Part shown: in pieces, positions 13,565 through 16,517 of the stretch | Position numbering within the stretch: position 1 is the stretch's first letter | Layout: each line of letters opens with the position of its first letter | NCBI GenBank assembly: GCA_002394525.1 | Contig: DGUF01000132.1 | Span: forward strand, 3,523-20,039 | Direction: 5' to 3' | Length of the DNA stretch: 16,517 nucleotides | From: Lachnospiraceae bacterium UBA4317 | Lineage (GTDB): Bacteria > Bacillota_A > Clostridia > Lachnospirales > Lachnospiraceae | The notes under the pieces: generated by a model | Told to the model about the DNA's origin: nothing | Database searches by the model: none | The model's input: only the letters and a program-made list of their open reading frames with translations | Position numbers and translations under genes: made by a program

Positions 13565-13795
13565 GAAAGAAGGCGGCTGCCACCCTGAAGCTGAAAAGAT
13601 TGTCGAGTTCAGTGTTCGACTCAAATCTGAGACATGAAAAAGTTACAGTCGGCTCGTTTTCCTCCAGGAAAGAAGCCAGGTGTAACCGGAATAAACGTTC
13701 GACGTCTCCGACCGGATGAAAATTCAGTCGAGATCATAAATATCGGCAGGGCCGAAAGGCCGGAAACCCAGTGTTTATGCGGGTTTCAGCCATTT
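13565..13795 (+). ncRNA. Structured non-coding unit 2 between tRNA halves
   Basis: A 231-bp interval homologous in design to unit 1. GTTACA (13642) pairs with TGTAAC (13681); the inner hairpin TTTCCT-CC-AGGAAA lies within it. The motif ACCGGAATAAACGTTCG (13685-13701) differs from unit 1 at four positions, all transitions. TCGAC (13699) pairs with GTCGA (13727), and TCGGC with GCCGA (13743-13755). The 32-bp terminal hairpin block is at 13759-13790. A 66-codon frame starting at 13634 crosses this unit and the next tRNA half; it has no ribosome binding site and is taken as chance. Confidence 0.6.
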
Positions 13796-13872
13796 GTCTG
13801 CGTAGCTCAGTTGGATAGAGCGACCGCCTCCTAAGCGGTAGGTCGGAGGTTCGAATCCTCTCGTGGACGCCA
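13796..13872 (+). tRNA. tRNA-Arg, anticodon CCT
   Basis: A complete 77-nt gene with encoded CCA. The acceptor GTCTGCG pairs with CGTGGAC (two wobbles). The D arm is GCTC-GAGC, the anticodon stem ACCGC-GCGGT with loop CTCCTAA (CCT at 13830-13832), and the T arm GGAGG-TTCGAAT-CCTCT (one G-U). It decodes AGG. Its 5' half is repeated twice upstream, and the nearest good promoter is about 600 bp upstream, so the tRNA may be cut by RNase P from a long precursor. Confidence 0.96.
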
Positions 13873-13880
13873 GCCAATTC

Positions 13881-13917
13881 GCTGCAAGTCTTATTTTTAG
13901 AGGCTTGCGGCTTTTTT
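13881..13917 (+). terminator. Terminator after tRNA-Arg
   Basis: GCTGCAAGTCT (13881-13891) pairs with AGGCTTGCGGC (13901-13911) over 11 positions with two wobbles and a 9-nt loop. TTTTTT follows. It lies 8 bp after the CCA. Confidence 0.92.
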
Positions 13918-14108
13918 GTTGCTTCATGGACGACGGGGTTTTTATTCTTTTTTTAGCTGATATTATATTTGAGAAGAAATTGATGTAATTGTTAATTTGT
14001 TTTCGGCATAATATTTGAATAATTTTTAATTCAGCTATAGTAATTAGAATTCACCCAGCTTCATAAACACAGTGTGATGGAGGTTCTATGTTTTATTAAA
14101 TGCATGTT

Positions 14109-14261
14109 TTAAACTACACTATAAAGCATAGCGCGGTTGCTCTGGCGAACGGACAGGCCAAGCCTGCAGGCCGCACGTTGTTTATTGCCGTTATGATCGA
14201 CGAGTTCTTTAATGGTTTCATATTTCAATTGTTGGTTCATTGTAAGATTTACCTTTCTCAT
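14109..14261 (-). pseudogene. Transposase N-terminal remnant (ISNCY-like helix-turn-helix)
   Basis: A 50-codon fragment. MRKVNLTMNQQLKYETIKEL, followed by VDHNGNKQRAACRLGLSVRQ, matches the N-terminal helix-turn-helix of ISNCY-type DDE transposases (K-E-L-V-D-x-x-G-N-K-x-R-A-A-x-x-L-G). Similarity breaks after SVRQ and the frame stops nine codons later; no catalytic domain follows. The start has a strong AGGAGGG site, so the fragment could still be translated. GGGACAT words at 14339 and 14365, on the upstream side, may be the decayed IS end. The name rests on motif recall, not a search. Confidence 0.6.
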
Positions 14262-14619
14262 AAGATGATACCCTCCTGGATAATCATCATTGTATATTGT
14301 TTTTAGTAATTGATTCATTTAGATGCATATAAACAAGGCGGGACATTTTTCAATTCCATCTATTGGGACATTATCACTTTCCAATCACAGTGCCTGTAAT
14401 ACGATGTAAAACAGAGAAACAATCTAATAGTGAATAAGTGCTAATACATATCGATATTGTAAATATCGGATCTTCAAATAATAACGGTGTTTGATGAAAA
14501 AGGTATTTAAGGTGAAAGGGTCGAAAACATACCGTTCATTTTTTAAAGGTCATACGTTTACAAATTATAATATAGTGGTTTTGAAGTCTTGAAGTCTATT
14601 CATATATTAACAACGTAGA
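14262..14619. other. AT-rich spacer with possible IS end and a palindrome
   Basis: No gene is supported. GGGACATTTTTCA (from 14339) and GGGACATTATCAC (from 14365) are near repeats next to the transposase remnant. CGATATT (14452-14458) and AATATCG (14462-14468) form a 7-bp inverted repeat with a 3-nt centre. TTGAAGTC is tandemly repeated at about 14581-14597. Base composition is clearly more AT-rich than left of the tRNA. Bases 13918-14108 between tRNA terminator and remnant are likewise AT-rich and empty. Confidence 0.5.
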
Positions 14620-14658
14620 CAAAAGCAGTAAATCCTTTTTCAAGATATACTGCTTTTG
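14620..14658 (-). terminator. Terminator of the XRE regulator gene
   Basis: CAAAAGCAGTA (14620-14630) and TACTGCTTTTG (14648-14658) form a perfect 11-bp stem with a 17-nt loop, 4 bp after the regulator's stop on the minus strand. The TTTTG arm end supplies the U-rich tract. Confidence 0.75.
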
Positions 14659-14662
14659 CATG

Positions 14663-15739
14663 CTAGGATGGAAAACAACCATTCATCTGTCCCATGTTTT
14701 CGTCAAGTTCTTTCAGGAAGTCTTGGAACGCTGAAGAATCCCGAAAAAAATCATACTCTGTGCTGGTTTTCAGCTCGGAGATAAGAGCCGGAATCAGTGA
14801 TTTTCCGACATTCTTTACTGTTTCATGTGCAATTCGATAGAACACCGGGGAATCCGACAAAATCCATGGAGCGTTTGCCGCCTCCATCATTTCTTTGATT
14901 AACGCAATGCTTCTTTCTTTGTTTTTCTCATAGAGTGCGATTTGCAGGCGAGGAACAACGGTGCCGTATTGCCACAGCCCAAATAGAGAAATCATCTTCT
15001 CAATGATTTCACCGATTTGGCGTGCTTTATCCGGCTGACTACACTTCCATTCCAAATCCAAGAGTTTCAAGCAGTATGTCTGAACACTTGAAAGAGAGTG
15101 TAGGAGCTTGCTTTCTAGAAGCACCGCCGCTTCATCCACTTTACCTTGGTGGATCAGAATATTCGCTTCATACGGCGTCTTATCAAATTGTTGTTTAGGA
15201 AGTTGTTCCAATAAAACCGAGGCCTGGTCATAATCTTTTGCCTCCATTGCCTTTCCGAGCAATATAGAAATAGCTGTATTTTTTATTTCCATGTTTGAGC
15301 TTTCGGCAGCCTGCTCTAACCATTGCCTGACAAGTACCTCGTATTCTTGCTTCTTTTCTGTTTTCATAGGTGATAGAACAAGGCAGGCATTTAAGATGTT
15401 TGCGGTTGAAATGAGCAAAGCATCACTTTTTGGGTATCCCTGTATTTTCTGTACTGCCATTTCAAAGGCTTTGTCCGGGCTTTCTTGAGAGAGCATGATA
15501 AGTTCCCGTGAAAAAGCTTCAATTTCAACATCTGTTAAAGTTTCGTGAAAGCTAAATAACGTGTTAAGGTCAGTATTCAAAAGTCTTGCCAGTCCGGGAA
15601 GCAAGGTCACATCTGGGAATGTAGTGCCTTTTTCCCATTTGTTGACGGCTGGTGTTGAAACGCCTAAATAATTGGCAATCTGTTCTTGGGTCAGGCCGGC
15701 GGCCTTTCGGAATTTTTTGATTTGCTCGTTGATCTGCAT
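14663..15739 (-). CDS. XRE-family transcriptional regulator with helical repeat C-terminus
   Basis: A 358-residue protein. Residues 1-62 are an XRE/Cro helix-turn-helix (IKKFRKAAGLTQEQIANYLG, then VSTPAVNKWEKGTTFPDVTL), ending in LARLLNTDLNTLFSF. The remaining ~290 residues are all-helical with TPR-like units (for example MEAKDYDQASVLLEQLP and HQGKVDEAAVLLESKL), a layout used by regulators that sense peptides or proteins. This type is common on Firmicutes accessory elements. AAGGAGG at 8 nt precedes the ATG. Codon use is AT-rich, unlike the rib and feo genes, which suggests transfer. It diverges from the LytTR regulator at 16186. The target is unknown. Confidence 0.85.
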   Translation of the reverse strand: MQINEQIKKFRKAAGLTQEQIANYLGVSTPAVNKWEKGTTFPDVTLLPGLARLLNTDLNTLFSFHETLTDVEIEAFSRELIMLSQESPDKAFEMAVQKIQGYPKSDALLISTANILNACLVLSPMKTEKKQEYEVLVRQWLEQAAESSNMEIKNTAISILLGKAMEAKDYDQASVLLEQLPKQQFDKTPYEANILIHQGKVDEAAVLLESKLLHSLSSVQTYCLKLLDLEWKCSQPDKARQIGEIIEKMISLFGLWQYGTVVPRLQIALYEKNKERSIALIKEMMEAANAPWILSDSPVFYRIAHETVKNVGKSLIPALISELKTSTEYDFFRDSSAFQDFLKELDENMGQMNGCFPS

Positions 15740-16185
15740 GTCATCGACCTCCTTGTATCTTAATTTTAACTTGTCGAAAGCCGATTTCCTATTGAGCGTT
15801 TGTTTAATTATGGAGTTATTATTTTAACCAGCAGTTAATAAGATGGAAGAGCATCGTCTTCTTGACATTGATTGCCATACAAAGTGGCGGATGACTGTCC
15901 GGCTCTTAAAGATAAATTTTATGATAAAGGCAACGGGCAGTTCCAAAAGATCTTTTCGGAAGACGGATACTCTTCAAAGAGTGTCTTCGCAATGTTTATC
16001 ATCGAAATGGACATATGGTGGCACTGAAGAATCATGACTGTCGCATCAGCCTTTGGCTCATAGGAAGGAATCCTAAAATGCTTTTTTGCATTTCACCGCC
16101 CATATTTTGCCACTTAGCTTAAAGACTGGGACAAGTCTTTTGAAATAGGGTATGATGACACCAACAAGAGAAAGGAGGACGAGGT
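15740..16185. other. Spacer with a decayed coding fragment
   Basis: No complete gene. From 15872 to the stop at 16025-16027 one plus-strand frame without a start codon reads protein-like sequence (VADDCPALKDKFYDKGNG..., ending EMDIWWH). It may be the tail of a lost gene; I do not recognise it. A neighbouring frame with an ATG at 15843 is in a different register and looks like chance. A small hairpin AAATGC-TTTTTT-GCATTT lies at about 16076-16093. Confidence 0.35.
16122..16156 (+). promoter_or_regulatory. Promoter/operator of the LytTR gene
   Basis: TATGAT (16151-16156) is a plausible -10. The -35 position at 17 bp falls on GGGACA (16128-16133), which is the loop of the inverted repeat AAGACT (16122-16127) and AGTCTT (16134-16139). 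A protein bound there would cover the -35, so repression or self-control is possible. Confidence 0.4.
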
Positions 16186-16517
16186 ATGAAGGTGAGTATA
16201 GACATCTCTGCTGCATATAAAGAACCTTATGCGGTAATCTATACCGATAAAGTAACCAATGAAATACAACGTATGATCGACGTATTCAGTGCAGGGGAAA
16301 CACCAATCACTGCCTTGCACAATGAAGAAGATCTGATCGTTTTACAACCGAAAGATATATTCATGGTCCGAATAGAGGCCGGGGATACGATCATTTATGG
16401 ACAGAAGGACAAATATCGGTCGCGAAAAAGGCTTTATGAAATCAGCCAGCAGTTAGGAAAGCAGTTTATGCAGATATCCAAAACCACATTGATCAATCTG
16501 TCTTATATGGACAGTAT
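16186..16517 (+). CDS. LytTR-domain transcriptional regulator (3' end outside window)
   Basis: The first 110 codons of a protein without a receiver domain at its N-terminus. It starts MKVSIDISAAYKEPYAVIYT, then EIQRMIDVFSAGE. A LytTR DNA-binding fold follows: LIVLQPKDIFMVRIEAGDTI, then YRSRKRLYEISQQLGKQFMQ and ISKTTLINLSYM. The last segment (F-x-x-I-x-x-T-x-L-I-N) is the typical LytTR recognition region. This resembles the stand-alone LytTR regulators of Firmicutes that are often paired with a small DUF3021 membrane protein; whether one follows is outside the window. AAGGAGG at 10 nt before the ATG supports the start. Confidence 0.82.
   Translation, partial: MKVSIDISAAYKEPYAVIYTDKVTNEIQRMIDVFSAGETPITALHNEEDLIVLQPKDIFMVRIEAGDTIIYGQKDKYRSRKRLYEISQQLGKQFMQISKTTLINLSYMDS

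Noticed and set aside
13634..13834. 66-codon plus-strand frame through unit 2 into the tRNA
   Set aside because: Ends inside the complete tRNA gene, has no ribosome site, and the region shows RNA-type conservation.
13224..13872. Group I intron(s) in tRNA-Arg(CCT)
   Set aside because: Size and anticodon-loop position fit known tRNA introns, but each unit is followed by another 5' half, not a 3' half, and I see no P7 pairing (AGACUA/UAGUC-like) or typical core. Still worth a covariance-model test.
13224..13872. CRISPR-like array
   Set aside because: The 39-bp repeats are tRNA sequence with ~300- and ~270-bp intervals; there are no short unique spacers and no cas genes.

Overview
The window looks like chromosomal DNA of a GC-rich Clostridia member (Bacillota), most likely Lachnospiraceae. 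The reasons are AGGAGG-type ribosome binding sites, an FMN riboswitch ahead of ribD-ribE-ribBA-ribH, a FeoB-associated Cys-rich membrane peptide, and GC-rich codon use over the first ~13 kb. The species cannot be fixed from sequence alone.

Left part (1-6000): the 3' end of feoB is followed by a FeoB-associated peptide and a small heavy-metal (HMA) protein. Then come minus-strand genes: a rhomboid protease, a degraded GH28 polygalacturonase, a Cys-type glutathione peroxidase, a lipoprotein flavodoxin and a cytosolic flavodoxin. The spaces between them carry dispersed repeats: a TGAGTCA/TGACTCA inverted-repeat family at three clear loci plus one degenerate one, and a 60-bp tandem repeat.

Middle (6000-12900): a complete riboflavin operon with a consensus promoter, an FMN riboswitch and a terminator, then an unusual ~560-bp spacer holding a second terminator and ten 18-bp repeats before ribD. 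RibE carries a Gly/Ala-rich insertion near its C-terminus. An MFS transporter follows with its own elaborate control region: four 10-bp repeats, a consensus promoter, five ATTCATAA repeats and a terminator hairpin inside the leader. A YCII-domain protein lies convergent to it.

Right part (12900-16517): this is the most unusual region. A promoter leads into three copies of the 5' half of tRNA-Arg(CCT), about 302 and 270 bp apart. Only the third copy is followed by a 3' half and is a complete tRNA. The two intervals are non-coding, differ in most of their sequence, yet share a 32-bp identical 3' hairpin, a conserved 17-nt motif at matching positions and helices with compensatory changes. I read them as two homologous structured RNAs, or tRNA-targeting non-autonomous elements, of a type I do not recognise. 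Past the tRNA terminator the DNA becomes AT-rich and carries a transposase remnant, an XRE regulator with a large helical C-terminal domain, degraded sequence, and the start of a LytTR regulator. This fits an island inserted beside the tRNA.

Functional theme: ferrous iron uptake, two FMN-binding flavodoxins, a peroxidase and FMN-sensing riboflavin synthesis sit close together. That is consistent with iron- and redox-related metabolism, but shared regulation is not shown.
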